This document shows, in pieces, positions 19,064-28,258 of a stretch of 64,000 nt of DNA; position 1 is the first letter of the stretch, and every line of letters starts with the position of its first letter. The DNA comes from Photobacterium marinum (GTDB lineage: Bacteria; Pseudomonadota; Gammaproteobacteria; Enterobacterales; Vibrionaceae). The stretch lies in assembly GCF_000331515.1 (NCBI RefSeq), contig NZ_AMZO01000021.1, forward strand, positions 186,001-250,000. Direction: 5' to 3'. The translations under genes and the position numbers were made by a program. The notes below the pieces were generated by a model. The model did no database searches. It was not told where the DNA came from and saw only the letters and a program-made list of their open reading frames with translations.

Positions 19064-19480
19064 TTACACCGGATGTTTAAAGCAGTCACCAATTTGGGTA
19101 CTGATGGCACTTAGCACATCACGACGGGTGATCACCCCCACTAATTGCCCGTTATCAACAACCGGATAGATTTTTGGCTTTTGACCCGCCATGGTTTCAG
19201 CCAGTTCAATAATAGAATCATCTGGAGCAACGGTCAGGACATCCTGGCGCATGCATTCACCAACATTGTGGGTATCCTGACAGTGGTAACCTACCTTCAG
19301 TAACTTATGGATCATGTCCTGCTCTGACAGGAAACCGACCACTTTACGATTCTCATCAACTACCGGCCCACCGATTTGCTTCGCCGTCAGTAGCTTGTCC
19401 AATGCCTGGGATAGCGACATCTTAGGGTCGAATGTTACCGGGCGCGCATTCATGTAATCTTTAACTTTTAACGACTCCAT
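19064..19480 (-). CDS. Tandem CBS-domain protein
   Basis: This 138-residue protein is made almost wholly of two CBS motifs: about 5-62 (VKDYMNARPVTFDP to VVGFLSEQDM) and 75-130 (CMRQDVLTVAPDD to LVGVITRRDVL). CBS pairs bind adenine nucleotides and regulate partner proteins. No effector domain is fused, so its target is unknown. It is a single gene with its own terminator. A second, unrelated CBS-only protein lies at 59881-60333. Confidence 0.88.
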   Translation of the reverse strand: MESLKVKDYMNARPVTFDPKMSLSQALDKLLTAKQIGGPVVDENRKVVGFLSEQDMIHKLLKVGYHCQDTHNVGECMRQDVLTVAPDDSIIELAETMAGQKPKIYPVVDNGQLVGVITRRDVLSAISTQIGDCFKHPV

Positions 19481-19651
19481 GCATCCCCCTTGAACTCATT
19501 GTTTATGCTAGAAAAACAGGCTATTTCATATTCTTCTGCCTGTTGCCGTTAAATTAAGTGTCGCCTATTTATCCCAATTTACTAAATAGAAATAAGTAAT
19601 TTTATCAATAGGTATCTTCTATCAACTAACCGTGTTTTACTTCTGATACAA

Positions 19652-19680
19652 AAAACCCGCTGTGCGAGACAGCGGGTTTT
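19652..19680 (-). terminator. Intrinsic terminator after the DUF945 gene
   Basis: The 12-bp stem AAAACCCGCTGT with a five-base loop is followed on the minus strand by a T-run (GGGTTTTTTG). Confidence 0.85.
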
Positions 19681-19702
19681 AACATTCAATATCTCTGGTT
19701 AG

Positions 19703-21013
19703 TTACATAAAGAGCATCAGCAACATAGCCAGTGGCAGTTGGTCACCTGAAGCAAGGATAATCTTGTCACCTTCAATCTTCATATGCAGCGAGTACTTTT
19801 CTTTATCCTTTGTGATAATGTCGTTCTGCTCCATCATGGTCGCTTTCTGATGCAGTGCCGGATCCGCTTCAACCAGTTCAACCGGTAAAACCAGGTTAAT
19901 TTCCCCGGTCAGCTTTTCTGCTACCTGAGCCAGGTTCTGGGAAGCTCGCGCAATACCCGGAGCCACAACCATATTCAGGTTGCTCTTCACATCCCCTTCC
20001 GGCGTGACGATACTAAGATCATCAATAGAGAATTTCAGACCTTTAGCCACCAGCAAATCCAGCGCCAGAGCTGCTTCTTCAGCCTGTTCAGGTGTGATCT
20101 GCTCATTCAGGTCTTCAGCCATATTGCCAAGGCGACTGATGGCCGGATAGTTCAGATCAGCAAATGACACATTAAAGCGGAAATCACGATACTCTCGGCC
20201 TTCCAGCGACACGATCTTATCAATGCGCATCATATTGGTATTCGTCAGCAACTGATCGGCTTTTGGCTCCTCAGACGATGCCGACTGAGCAAGCACATTA
20301 TTCATTGCCAGCTCAACGTTATCGACTTCAACACTTTTGTCACTGCTAAGATCTTTGAAGCTCACATGCTGCAAAGAAACATCCTGGCTGCCAATCCAGA
20401 ACTGACCGTCTAACTTACCTTTACCACTCCCTTTCAGGCCGGTCAGCGTCATGGCTTCATCTGCAGTGGTAATAATGGTTGCCTCTGGCAGATTGTAGCG
20501 GAACTCACCAGCACCTTTGGTATCAATCGTTCCTTCAAAAACCAGAGCCTTAATATCAGCCTTAGCTCCAAGATCATTCTTATAGTTCATTGGATTGAGC
20601 GTGATATTGAAATCAGTTTTGCCGTTCAGAGCGGTTGATGAAGTAAAGCTGATAGGTGCTACGTCTTTGCCCCACATGCTGTCAGCATACGGCTTAAGAT
20701 TTTCATCCAGCACCAGCTCACTTGAAGAAGTCACCTTCATGATGCCGTGCTCGACTTTATGATGTAAATGCCAGACAGTCGGCAGGCCTTCATCTTCAAA
20801 AACCGGCTTCCATTCTTCATTGATCTCGATGCGGGATACTGCATCAGAACTCAGGTAACCACGGTCGTAACTTTCGTTGCTGATCGTCAGATAAGGATTT
20901 TCATACTGACCAACTGTATCCTGGTAAACCTGCTCACCAATCTGTCCTGTTGCTAGCGGCCAACACAGTGCGATAGCTACGGCACCGCCAACAGCACCAA
21001 CTTGTTTTAACAT
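19703..21013 (-). CDS. DUF945 (YdgA-like) envelope protein
   Basis: The product has 436 residues from the ATG at 21013; the frame continues to 21055, but the short form gives a clean N-terminal hydrophobic helix, KQVGAVGGAVAIALCWPLA. The rest is a strand-rich periplasmic domain typical of DUF945/YdgA, with a hydrophobic C-terminus (ASGDQLPLAMLLMLFM). The biochemical function of the family is not known. It is monocistronic. The start choice is moderately sure, since the ribosome site (GGGA) is weak. Confidence 0.78.
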   Translation of the reverse strand: MLKQVGAVGGAVAIALCWPLATGQIGEQVYQDTVGQYENPYLTISNESYDRGYLSSDAVSRIEINEEWKPVFEDEGLPTVWHLHHKVEHGIMKVTSSSELVLDENLKPYADSMWGKDVAPISFTSSTALNGKTDFNITLNPMNYKNDLGAKADIKALVFEGTIDTKGAGEFRYNLPEATIITTADEAMTLTGLKGSGKGKLDGQFWIGSQDVSLQHVSFKDLSSDKSVEVDNVELAMNNVLAQSASSEEPKADQLLTNTNMMRIDKIVSLEGREYRDFRFNVSFADLNYPAISRLGNMAEDLNEQITPEQAEEAALALDLLVAKGLKFSIDDLSIVTPEGDVKSNLNMVVAPGIARASQNLAQVAEKLTGEINLVLPVELVEADPALHQKATMMEQNDIITKDKEKYSLHMKIEGDKIILASGDQLPLAMLLMLFM

Positions 21014-21193
21014 TCTGTATCCCAATCTCCGAGAGTGAAAAATACAGTGTAACACACCAGGCTAAACAAACGCTGCATAACCTCTATTTATCAACGACTA
21101 ATGATAAAGCTTTGTAAGCCGCATCTCAGTCTCTTCTGTTGGTTTCTTATACACTCTAAGTAATAACTCCAACAATAAAACAGGAAGCCGAGG

Positions 21194-23116
21194 GTGAATA
21201 ACTTTGTCATTGTCTGTCTGGATGACGATCCAATTATTGTTGAGCGCCTGAATAAAGATCTGGCGCCCTTTTCTGCGCTCTTTGATATCTGCAATGCGTA
21301 CAGTATTGATGAAGCACTCGACACCTTGCAGTTCATTGAAGAGAACAACCAATCTGTTGCCATGGTGATATGCGATAATGAGCTGGGCAAAGATAATGGG
21401 GTCAACTTCCTGGTTCGACTCGATCAATATCCAGTTTCCGCTCAGGCCCGTTCGATCCTACTCAATGACAAGCCGCAGCTTGACGATATCATGCAGGCGG
21501 TTAATGAAGGTCGACTCCACTATTGCCTAACTAAACCCTGGAACAGAAAAGAACTTCATCAGGTTCTGCTCAAAGAACTGACGACATTTGTGCTCAAACA
21601 CCCGACAGAAGACTGGCTGAGCTACAGCCAGGTGCTCGATCACCGCCGGATCCTCAACGCTCATATTGAAAGACAGATGTCGAACTTTCGTTCCGGCTTT
21701 ATCCAAAATACCAATGAACTTGATGATGCCAGCCTCGCCCGCCAGGTTGCCGATGCCTTGTATGAATTCTTCGACGGCAACGATGAAGATCGAGCTTGTC
21801 GGACTTACAGTGAAAACCACCTGCTCACTGTCGAGGGTGAGCCGAACAACTTCTTGTGGTTTATCACAGAGGGAGAAGTAGCGCTTTATAAAAAAGACGA
21901 ACATGACTGTAAACATGAAGTGGTGCGGGTTAGTGCAGGTCACTTAGTCGGCGGCATGTCATTTGTTACTGGTGAGCCTTCATTTTCTACCGGCGTCACT
22001 TTAGGTAAAACCAATGTCATTAAACTCGACCGACAGCTATTCAACAAAGTGATGAATTCCAGAAGTGAGCTGCTACCCCTGTTTACTAACTTGCTGCTAC
22101 GTAACTTCAACCGTCGTCTGCAGGGCAGCATTCAGACAGAGATGCAGTTACAACAAACACTGAAAACTCTCGATGAGGCATACCACCAGCTGGTGGAAAA
22201 AGAAAAGATGGCCATGCTGGGACAACTGGTCGCAGGCGTCGCCCACGAGTTGAACAATCCGGTATCCGCAATTTTGCGCGGCAGCGATACCCTCAAGCAA
22301 ACCATCTGTAAACTGACCGATACTCAACTAAGTTACGAAAATCAGACCAGAGGCAATTTCATCCTGCAACAAGCAATGCAGTCACGGCCTCTTTCTACCT
22401 CTGAAACCCGCCAGCGAGCCAAACAACTCGAATCTGTTCTCAATGATCGCCAGCTTGCCCGCAAAGCGGTACAAATGGGTATTGATGAGCAAAACTATCT
22501 TGAATCCTGGTTGTTACCGCAAAAGTCACAGCTGAAATCCGTGATGGGTGAATGGGATAACTATTATCAAATGGGTAATTTCCTGCGGTCAATTAACGTC
22601 TGTGCCCAACGAATTGCTGATTTGGTCAAGAGCCTGAAAAGCTATGCCCGGCAAGATGATGAAACTGTGCACTGTGTAGATCTTCACGAAGGACTGGAAG
22701 ATACCCTGGTCATTTTTGAGAACCGATTAAAGCGCCATCATGTTACTAAAGAGTATTCCGAATTGCCGTCGCTCAACTGCCAGCCGATAGCACTACAACA
22801 AGTCTGGACTAACCTAATTTCCAATGCGCTTGATGCTATTGATGAGCCGGGGGAAATTCATATTAGCACCCGTTTTACCCCGGACTCTGACCAGAAAAAA
22901 ATCGATGTTATTGTGCAAGACAACGGGAAAGGGATCCCACCCGAGGAACAACAGAAAATATTTGAACTTAATTACACCACCAAACGAGAAGGCAACTTCG
23001 GCTTAGGCATAGGATTGTCTGTTTGTCAGCAAATCATCCACCAACACGATGGTGTCATACGGGTTGAATCTGAGCCCGGACAGTTCACCAGGATGATAGT
23101 GACGTTACCAATTTAA
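21194..23116 (+). CDS. Hybrid sensor kinase: REC - cyclic-nucleotide-binding-like - histidine kinase
   Basis: The 640-residue protein begins at a GTG. It has a receiver domain (1-125, phosphoacceptor D61, LTKPW), a CNB/CRP-like beta-roll (about 190-300), a coiled segment, and an H-box VAGVAHELNNPVSAIL with H351. About 120 helical residues follow, then an N-box WTNLISNALDAIDE and G-boxes GKGIPPEEQQ and GLGIGLSVCQQI. It lacks membrane helices. From the CNB domain on, it is a paralogue of the kinase at 15843-17168, including the unusual insertion. The receiver has Asn where most have Thr/Ser (LLND). It precedes a receiver gene by 11 bases. Confidence 0.85.
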   Translation: MNNFVIVCLDDDPIIVERLNKDLAPFSALFDICNAYSIDEALDTLQFIEENNQSVAMVICDNELGKDNGVNFLVRLDQYPVSAQARSILLNDKPQLDDIMQAVNEGRLHYCLTKPWNRKELHQVLLKELTTFVLKHPTEDWLSYSQVLDHRRILNAHIERQMSNFRSGFIQNTNELDDASLARQVADALYEFFDGNDEDRACRTYSENHLLTVEGEPNNFLWFITEGEVALYKKDEHDCKHEVVRVSAGHLVGGMSFVTGEPSFSTGVTLGKTNVIKLDRQLFNKVMNSRSELLPLFTNLLLRNFNRRLQGSIQTEMQLQQTLKTLDEAYHQLVEKEKMAMLGQLVAGVAHELNNPVSAILRGSDTLKQTICKLTDTQLSYENQTRGNFILQQAMQSRPLSTSETRQRAKQLESVLNDRQLARKAVQMGIDEQNYLESWLLPQKSQLKSVMGEWDNYYQMGNFLRSINVCAQRIADLVKSLKSYARQDDETVHCVDLHEGLEDTLVIFENRLKRHHVTKEYSELPSLNCQPIALQQVWTNLISNALDAIDEPGEIHISTRFTPDSDQKKIDVIVQDNGKGIPPEEQQKIFELNYTTKREGNFGLGIGLSVCQQIIHQHDGVIRVESEPGQFTRMIVTLPI

Positions 23117-23127
23117 AAGGAGGCCGT

Positions 23128-23628
23128 ATGAACAAATACCTCATCTTATGTGTTGATGATGAAAGAGAAGTGCTCGACAGTGTATTGCATGACTTAAGCG
23201 AGCTGGAGGAACACTTCATTATTGAAGCGGCGGAGTCTGTTGATGAGGCCAAGGAAGTGCTAGCCGATACCATTGCGGATCATATCCCCCTAGCCCTGAT
23301 CCTTTGCGATCATATTATGCCCGGTGAAACCGGCATTGATTTCCTGATTGAGCTGAAACATCAGTCTGAAACTACTCTTTGCCGACGGGTTCTACTGACC
23401 GGACAAGCCGGGCTGGAAGAAACCATTCAGGCAGTCAACAACGCCAGCCTGGATTATTACATTGCCAAACCATGGGATGGCAATCAGCTCAAAGAAGTAG
23501 TGATAGACCAATTGACCACCTACGTCATTGAAAATGAAAAAGATCTAATGCCATGGGCACGAATCCTTGATACAGCAAGAATAATGAAAGCACTCAGTGA
23601 GAGACGCCTGACCCTGTCTGATCTTTAA
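23128..23628 (+). CDS. Single-domain response regulator, partner of the hybrid kinase
   Basis: This 166-residue receiver protein has D10/D11, phosphoacceptor D61 (LILCDHIMPG), LLTGQA and IAKPWDG, plus a 35-residue tail. The ribosome site AGGAGG precedes the ATG. It lies 11 bases after the hybrid kinase gene. It closely parallels the regulator at 15360-15833 and has no output domain. It probably relays phosphate or binds a downstream target not encoded here. Confidence 0.85.
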   Translation: MNKYLILCVDDEREVLDSVLHDLSELEEHFIIEAAESVDEAKEVLADTIADHIPLALILCDHIMPGETGIDFLIELKHQSETTLCRRVLLTGQAGLEETIQAVNNASLDYYIAKPWDGNQLKEVVIDQLTTYVIENEKDLMPWARILDTARIMKALSERRLTLSDL

Positions 23629-23697
23629 TAGCTAACAGGTAATATCTGCCCTGTTATTGATATTTGTCATACAAAACTTTTCGGCGAGCTTGGAAAG

Positions 23698-23713
23698 TGT
23701 TATGTTCATCACA
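23698..23713. promoter_or_regulatory. Possible CRP site upstream of ldhA
   Basis: TGTTA-TGTTCA-TCACA matches the CRP consensus at nine of ten core bases. It lies about 32 bases before the ldhA ATG, close to the start, so it might act as a repressor site or reflect chance. Confidence 0.3.
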
Positions 23714-23745
23714 TAAACAATGTAAGCCAGCCGAAAAGGTGATCC

Positions 23746-24735
23746 ATGAAAGTAGCAGTCTTCAGCACCAAAAAGTACGATCAAAAGTCATTCGAGCTTA
23801 TAAACAACAGCTATCAGCACGAGCTGGTCTTTTTTGAATTTCGCCTGACAAAGCAAACTGTAAAGATGGCGCAGGGATTCGATGCCATATGTGCGTTTGT
23901 TAACGATGATTTGAGCCGTCCTGTGCTTGAAGAACTGGCCGCAAATAATGTTCGCCTTATCGCTATGCGCTGCGCTGGATTCGACAAAGTGGATCTAGAT
24001 GCGGCGAAATCACTGGGTATTCAGGTAGTACGTGTCCCGGCCTACTCTCCGGAAGCTATCGCCGAGCATACCTTAGGCCTGATGATGAGCCTTAACCGTA
24101 AAATCCACCGAGCTTACCAACGCACCCGTGATGCCAACTTCTCCCTTGAAGGTCTGACTGGATTCAACTTCCACGGAAAAACCGTTGGCGTAATTGGCAC
24201 AGGTAAAATCGGCATTGCCACTATTCGCATTCTTAAAGGTTTCGGGATGAACGTAATGGCTTACGACCCTTATGAAAATCCTCTCGCTGTCGAGTTAGGC
24301 GTCACTTATGCTTCACTCGATGAAATCTACCAGCAAGCTGACGTTATCACACTGCACTGCCCGATGACTGAAGAAAATCATCATATGCTCGATGCTGATG
24401 CTTTTGACAAAATGCGTGACGGAGTGATGCTCATCAATACCAGCCGCGGCGAACTACTTAATTCCAAAGATGCCATTGAAGCACTCAAAAACGGCAAAAT
24501 CGGCTCGCTGGGAATTGATGTCTACGAAAATGAACAGGATCTTTTCTTCGAAGATAAGTCTAACGACGTTATTAAAGATGACGTATTCCGCCGACTGTCT
24601 GCCTGCCACAACGTTCTGTTTACCGGTCACCAGGCATTCTTGACAGAAGAGGCTCTGGGCAATATCGCCGATACTACCCTGAAAAACATCGCACTCTTTG
24701 GTACAAGTGACATCTCTGGTAATGAGTTAATTTAA
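23746..24735 (+). CDS. ldhA: Fermentative D-lactate dehydrogenase
   Basis: This 329-residue NAD-dependent enzyme of the D-2-hydroxyacid dehydrogenase family has exactly the length of E. coli LdhA. It has the nucleotide fold motif VIGTGKIG, active-site Arg in NTSRGELL, and the Glu/His pair in GIDVYENEQ and TGHQAFLTEEAL. It reduces pyruvate to D-lactate and re-oxidises NADH during anaerobic growth. It is monocistronic; a GC-rich hairpin follows at 24747-24766. Confidence 0.95.
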   Translation: MKVAVFSTKKYDQKSFELINNSYQHELVFFEFRLTKQTVKMAQGFDAICAFVNDDLSRPVLEELAANNVRLIAMRCAGFDKVDLDAAKSLGIQVVRVPAYSPEAIAEHTLGLMMSLNRKIHRAYQRTRDANFSLEGLTGFNFHGKTVGVIGTGKIGIATIRILKGFGMNVMAYDPYENPLAVELGVTYASLDEIYQQADVITLHCPMTEENHHMLDADAFDKMRDGVMLINTSRGELLNSKDAIEALKNGKIGSLGIDVYENEQDLFFEDKSNDVIKDDVFRRLSACHNVLFTGHQAFLTEEALGNIADTTLKNIALFGTSDISGNELI

Positions 24736-24746
24736 TAATTATGGAT

Positions 24747-24766
24747 GGCGGGAGTCTACTCCCGCC
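24747..24766 (+). terminator. Hairpin after ldhA
   Basis: The stem GGCGGGAG/CTCCCGCC with a four-base loop lies 12 bases after the stop. No T-run follows, so termination may be inefficient. Confidence 0.45.
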
Positions 24767-24977
24767 TGATAGCTCTCAGATCACTAACACCACCAATCTC
24801 TATCAGTCTTCCAGCAGCACAACATTCGCGGTTCAGATCACGTTTATTTGTGAGTTTTGCTGCATTTTCACTCTAATATCAACCGAAAGAACAACATAGT
24901 GGTGCAAAAATCTATGATTGATGCCCTTTGTCCTTTAGAATGAGGCCATTATTTTTTGGCTCCACGGACTAATTTTC

Positions 24978-25523
24978 ATGCGTAAAACACTTCTTGCCGC
25001 TGGCCTGATTCTGGCGTCGATTTCAGCAGCCCATGCTAACACTCAAACCATGAGTAACTTCAGCTACGACTACGCTGAAGCGCGTGTTGGCATTAGCCCT
25101 CTGACTTATGGTGCAGGCATTAGCAAATCGATTCACCCGAATGCTCATGTTATTGGCCATGTTGACACTGAATTTGACGACGATTGGGATCTTGGTCTGG
25201 GCATTGGGTTCCATGCTCCGGTAAATAACTGGGCAGATATTACCGGTGAGCTAAAACTGCGAAATACTAAAAATGAGCCAGAACTGAAAAGCTCAAGCAG
25301 TAAAACAGGTATGGAAGTTAACATTGGTATCCGCCAGTGGCTTGGCCCACAATTAGAAGTTGGCGGTCAGGTAGGACACCTGAACATTGACGATCATGAA
25401 AAAACAATCGGTCATGTATATGCTCGCTTCCATGCTACAGAGCTGTTCTCAATCGGTATTATGGGCCGTCTGAATGATGTTTACGATGATCAGATTATGC
25501 TGACCACTCGCTTCAAAATGTAA
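24978..25523 (+). CDS. Small exported beta-barrel protein of unknown function
   Basis: This 181-residue protein has a clear signal peptide (MRKTLLAAGLILASISAAHA, cleavage near residue 20). The mature part of about 160 residues has regular amphipathic strands such as VEVGGQVGHLNI-like stretches, and ends LTTRFKM. Size and pattern suggest an eight-stranded outer-membrane barrel of the porin-like small barrel type. I do not recognise a specific family. It is monocistronic with a strong terminator. Confidence 0.7.
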   Translation: MRKTLLAAGLILASISAAHANTQTMSNFSYDYAEARVGISPLTYGAGISKSIHPNAHVIGHVDTEFDDDWDLGLGIGFHAPVNNWADITGELKLRNTKNEPELKSSSSKTGMEVNIGIRQWLGPQLEVGGQVGHLNIDDHEKTIGHVYARFHATELFSIGIMGRLNDVYDDQIMLTTRFKM

Positions 25524-25565
25524 TCCAGTACTCGAAGCACAAGAACTTAGAGTTCAAGATATATC

Positions 25566-25588
25566 AACGCCCCCAAATAGGGGGCGTT
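25566..25588. terminator. Bidirectional terminator between the barrel gene and the LysR gene
   Basis: The nine-bp stem AACGCCCCC with a five-base loop lies between two convergent genes. It is followed by TCTTAT on the plus strand. Confidence 0.75.
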
Positions 25589-25616
25589 CTTATATCTAAG
25601 CTTCTATTCTCAGATT

Positions 25617-26537
25617 TCAAGCGTCTTTCATATCTTCAGTCTCAACTGTCAGCCAATCAATGAAAGCCTTTATTCTCGGTGACATTGCCATTTCACGTCG
25701 GCACACAATGTAATAATTCAAAGGAGACTGAACGGGCATCGCAAATGGCGTCACCAGACATCCGGATTCAAGTTTTTCGACGATAAAGGAATTACGCCCC
25801 ATCGCAACACCAATACCCTGTTCTGCTGCTTGCAGAGACAAATCGGCACGATCAAAAGTACAGCCAGCTTCGGGTAGTGTTACATCATAACGTTGAGCCC
25901 AATATTGCCACTCATCATTGCGACCAGCCCTCGCCCATGGCGCGGCATCATGAAGCAACAGACAGCTAATTAGTTTTTCAGGATTTTCATACAACTCGTG
26001 AGCTAACGCGTATTCATGACTGCAAACCGGCAGCATACTTTCACCCATTAGCTTTTCAGAATAAAGGCCTGGATATTTACCATTACCAAAATAAATGGCG
26101 CAATCAAAAGATTCAGTCTGGAAGTCCACCAATTCGTTGCGGGTACGAAGATGAAATCGCAGAGCGGGATATTTATCAATAAATCTTTTTAGCCTTGGTA
26201 AAAGCCAGCTTTGAGCAAATGTCGGCGGTACAGCCACATTAAAATCACCACTTAGTTCCAACGTCTTGAGATCTCTGATCTCATGAGCAATATCACCAAA
26301 ATTTTGAGCCACTACAACTTGTAGACGCTTGCCTTCCTCAGTAAGAACTAACTTTCGTGGCTGACGAATAAAAAGTTTTACCTCAAGGCTATCCTCAAGG
26401 TTTTTAATCTTATGACTAACGGCACTTTGAGTCAGGCACAATATCTCAGCCGCACGAGTAAAACTCATTTGTTCAGCAGCAATCAAAAAACAGTGCAACC
26501 CGGAAAGTACAGAGCCGGTTAATTTTGGTAATCGCAT
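25617..26537 (-). CDS. LysR-family transcriptional regulator, DsdC/GcvA-like
   Basis: The 306-residue protein has an N-terminal winged helix (LIAAEQMSFTRAAEILCLTQSAVSHKI split over residues 17-43) and a C-terminal effector-binding domain. The segments IGVAMGRNSFI and CAIYFG resemble DsdC, the D-serine regulator, and the GcvA group. No dsdA or glycine gene is adjacent; the neighbours are a barrel gene and tfoX. The regulated target is therefore unknown. Confidence 0.88.
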   Translation of the reverse strand: MRLPKLTGSVLSGLHCFLIAAEQMSFTRAAEILCLTQSAVSHKIKNLEDSLEVKLFIRQPRKLVLTEEGKRLQVVVAQNFGDIAHEIRDLKTLELSGDFNVAVPPTFAQSWLLPRLKRFIDKYPALRFHLRTRNELVDFQTESFDCAIYFGNGKYPGLYSEKLMGESMLPVCSHEYALAHELYENPEKLISCLLLHDAAPWARAGRNDEWQYWAQRYDVTLPEAGCTFDRADLSLQAAEQGIGVAMGRNSFIVEKLESGCLVTPFAMPVQSPLNYYIVCRREMAMSPRIKAFIDWLTVETEDMKDA

Positions 26538-26670
26538 TTGGCGTCAGTTTTCAATTTCAAATTTCTGCGCCATCTTATACCTAATTGCAGATTAAATGCA
26601 GGGGCCAGAGATAAATCAGGGCAACAGTGAAACTGTAAGCCACCTTAATTCAGATGGCTAATTAACCTGT

Positions 26671-27261
26671 TTAACCTTCAAGAGATCGTAAAAGCCCCTG
26701 TTTACGGTCTTCTTTTAGTAGTGTCCAGTGACAACCATCAATTGCACCAGCAAACATCCATAGTAACTTGAGGTCAATATCTTTTCCGTGTGAGTGGCGT
26801 ACTTTGCGATAAACCTCCGCAGCCCCGAGCGAAAGAAAGCTGTTTACATCTGGCACCCCAGCTTTTTTAACCATACGCTCTAATGTAAGGCGCATATTCG
26901 GCAAGTCACGCAATCGCTTGTGTTGTTCTGATTGTTTATAAGCCTTTTCCTTTTGCGATACCTCAATAGATTGTTTTACAAGTTCACTGCATAACTCTTT
27001 ATTATCTAAAAAGAGTTTAGTTACATCATAGTAATTTACGACAGCCGTAGTACTGCGCTTAATATGCTTAAATTTACTGCAATCAAGAACCGTTAACTGT
27101 TGATCAAGGCCTTCTCCACCTCGCAGGAAAATCGACTGATCAGTTAGAATTGCATACATGGCATTATTAATAAAAATGCCCGTCCCCCCGAACATTGAGC
27201 GTTTATCATAACTGCCAAATTCGCGAAGATAATTAAAGAAGTCAGCCTTTAACGATCGCAC
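26671..27261 (-). CDS. tfoX: TfoX/Sxy-family regulator of competence
   Basis: The 196-residue protein has the TfoX N-terminal domain (SMFGGTGIFINNAMYAIL, about 22-39) and the C-terminal helical domain (LRDLPNMRLTLERMVKKAGV to WMFAGAIDG). In vibrios TfoX turns on DNA uptake during growth on chitin, with CRP; the paralogue TfoY has other targets. Translation starts at a GTG at 27261, with a strong GGAGGA eight bases upstream. No c-di-GMP (GEMM) riboswitch like that of tfoY is visible upstream, which favours TfoX, but the choice is not certain. Confidence 0.85.
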   Translation of the reverse strand: MRSLKADFFNYLREFGSYDKRSMFGGTGIFINNAMYAILTDQSIFLRGGEGLDQQLTVLDCSKFKHIKRSTTAVVNYYDVTKLFLDNKELCSELVKQSIEVSQKEKAYKQSEQHKRLRDLPNMRLTLERMVKKAGVPDVNSFLSLGAAEVYRKVRHSHGKDIDLKLLWMFAGAIDGCHWTLLKEDRKQGLLRSLEG

Positions 27262-27558
27262 AACTCATTCCTCCGTTAAACGTTAGTGGTCGTTTTTCTC
27301 TCCAGTAACGCCAAACAAAAAAGCGTCAACAAATTGACTTTGACACATCAAAAGCATAAAAGCCACATATGAAACAAATAGCATTAGAATTTGAGATTTG
27401 AGGCATATTATGAGTTGCAAAAAAAGTGAAAAGGGACAATAAATGACCATTTCTTTCTGCGTGAAACCTCTCAAAAAACGACTAAAAATTCGCCAGCAAC
27501 CTATCGTTATTCTTGTAAGTGAGTGCTATGGCTATTATTAATAAGTGGGGGGTATATC

Positions 27559-28158
27559 ATGTCAGAGATTTCACTATTACCACTTTCGAGACATCTCCTT
27601 CCGGAAGGGAGACTCGCTATTACCATAGCTGAAGATAGATATATCCAGATGGTAAAACAATCGCTGGCAGGAGAAACGGATTTTGCGCTGTGCATGCTAA
27701 ACCAAGATGAAGAACAGAACGAAATCAAAAAACTCCCAGCTATCGCGACCACATGCAAAATCATCGATTTTGATTCCGATGAAAACAGCCTGCTGAGTAT
27801 TGTTGTCGAAGGGCTACAGAAAGTACGCTTACTGTCGATCAGAATTGCGGATAATGACCTACTGATGGCAAATTACCACCCCTATCCACATTGGGAGCCA
27901 ACTCTAGTTGACGACACAACCGAATGTCTGTCAGAAAAGCTTAAACTTTACTATTCTTCTCAACCAGAAACCGGCGCATTATATCCTGACCCTGCCTATA
28001 ATGATCTCACTTGGGTCTGTCAGCGATGGCTTGAAATACTTCCACTCGAAGTACACTACAAGCAGCTGCTAATTACTCAGGAAAGTGTGAAACTGACGGT
28101 TCGTTTTCTACTTAAGCTACTGGATAACAATGAGTTCCCGACACAGGATATAATCTAA
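27559..28158 (+). CDS. Stand-alone Lon substrate-binding (N-terminal) domain protein
   Basis: The 199-residue protein has the LON N-terminal domain pattern: ISLLPLSRHLLPEGRLAITIAEDRYIQMV, then FALCMLNQDE, and a helical C-terminal part ending near LLKLLDNN. There is no ATPase or protease domain. The start at 27559 is preceded by GGGGGG; the open frame extends to 27523. Such proteins are common in gammaproteobacteria and their function is not known. An HDOD gene follows 100 bases downstream. Confidence 0.8.
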   Translation: MSEISLLPLSRHLLPEGRLAITIAEDRYIQMVKQSLAGETDFALCMLNQDEEQNEIKKLPAIATTCKIIDFDSDENSLLSIVVEGLQKVRLLSIRIADNDLLMANYHPYPHWEPTLVDDTTECLSEKLKLYYSSQPETGALYPDPAYNDLTWVCQRWLEILPLEVHYKQLLITQESVKLTVRFLLKLLDNNEFPTQDII

Positions 28159-28258
28159 CCGTACACAGTAAGTATTTGCATTTTTTTGCATTTTTAACCT
28201 GTTTATCAGCAATGGCACAAGATAGAATGTACGCCTTGATTTCGAGTTAGTAATTGTA

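Noticed and set aside
26671..27558. GEMM c-di-GMP riboswitch upstream of tfoX
   Set aside because: Neither the GCAAAGCC-like core nor the tetraloop-receptor features are visible on the transcribed strand.
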